Source: Pseudoclavibacter sp. AY1H1 | Lineage (GTDB): Bacteria > Actinomycetota > Actinomycetes > Actinomycetales > Microbacteriaceae | Assembly: GCF_002931055.1 (NCBI RefSeq) | Contig: NZ_PSXX01000010.1 | Coordinates: 1 to 64,000 of the forward strand | Length of the DNA: 64,000 nt | Direction of reading: 5' to 3' | Shown here: one piece after another, positions 63,856 through 64,000 of the stretch | Numbering within the stretch: position 1 is the first letter of the stretch | Layout: every line of letters begins with the position of its first letter | Program-made: the position numbers and the translations under genes | Notes under the pieces: generated by a model | The model's input: only the letters and a program-made list of their open reading frames with translations | What the model was told of the DNA's origin: nothing | Database searches by the model: none

Positions 63856-64000
63856 TCAGACCTCGAAGAGGCTGTGCACGGGGCCGGCGACCTGCTGCCC
63901 GTCGAGGTCGACGAGCTCCATGAGTACGGCCGTGCCCATCAGCGTGTAGCCGAGCTGCTCGAGGAGCTCCTGGCCCGCACGGAGGGTGCCGCCCGTTGCG
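63856..64000 (-). CDS. Purine phosphoribosyltransferase, C-terminal part (adenine/xanthine type)
   Basis: The last 48 codons of a minus-strand gene that runs off the window. ATGGTLRAGQELLEQLGYTL and MGTAVLMELVDLDGQQVAGP are the PRPP-loop end and C-terminal strand of adenine phosphoribosyltransferase-like proteins, which often have LATGGT and xxxFLIEL. It would recycle free purine bases to nucleotides, in keeping with the xdh and deaminase genes. Which base is used cannot be decided from this piece. Confidence 0.65.
   Translation of the reverse strand, partial: ATGGTLRAGQELLEQLGYTLMGTAVLMELVDLDGQQVAGPVHSLFEV

Overview
The window is high-GC DNA with dense, gapless coding, many four-base ATGA/GTGA gene overlaps, GTG starts and a recurrent ggatgc/gcatcc hexamer. 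Together with LAXTG (sortase E type) cell-wall anchors and actinobacterial gene families this points to an actinomycete, most likely a member of the Microbacteriaceae (inference; no rRNA or marker gene is present). No tRNA, rRNA, CRISPR array or intact insertion sequence was seen.

Layout. 1-14.1 kb is ordinary chromosome: a truncated CGNR zinc-finger gene behind a 99-bp copy of glnK, a LysR regulator, an acetyltransferase, glnK-amtB (ammonium uptake), a divergent kinase / class III PLP enzyme pair resembling hydroxylysine or ethanolamine-phosphate metabolism, a GAP-family membrane protein, an HxlR-controlled redox locus, a methyltransferase, a DUF429 protein and two transporters. 14.1-24.4 kb is an accessory island bounded by wreckage of mobile elements (an IS110 transposase tail on the left, serine-recombinase fragments on the right). 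It is visibly less GC-rich and holds two HEPN-type proteins, a large protein with a PD-(D/E)XK-like motif set, an octapeptide-repeat protein, a surface beta-sandwich protein, a PadR/HAAS pair and several genes broken by one in-frame TGA. A 20-bp near-palindrome around AAACGATCG recurs at the gaps between these gene modules.

24.6-32.1 kb is a beta-glucoside utilisation operon (bglG antiterminator with a RAT-like leader, PTS IIBCA, 6-phospho-beta-glucosidase) followed upstream by an oxidoreductase, a quinone-oxidoreductase-like gene and an acetyltransferase. 32.3-52.4 kb is a rhamnoside utilisation region: three very large secreted, LAXTG-anchored GH106-like enzymes with almost identical C-terminal anchors, two TetR regulators beside them, two SDR dehydrogenases with a third TetR, and a complete rhamnose-type ABC transporter (ATPase, two permeases, lipoprotein) ending in L-rhamnose mutarotase. 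A shared 12-bp operator (TGAAACGATTCA and variants) in front of enzymes and transporter suggests one regulon: polymers are trimmed on the cell surface and the released rhamnose is imported.

52.4-64 kb carries a repeat-rich spacer and then a purine/N-heterocycle module: a MocA-like molybdopterin nucleotidyltransferase, XdhC, a two-gene xanthine-dehydrogenase-type molybdo-flavoenzyme, an NMT1-type ABC transporter with two different permeases, an amidohydrolase deaminase and, running off the right edge, a purine phosphoribosyltransferase.
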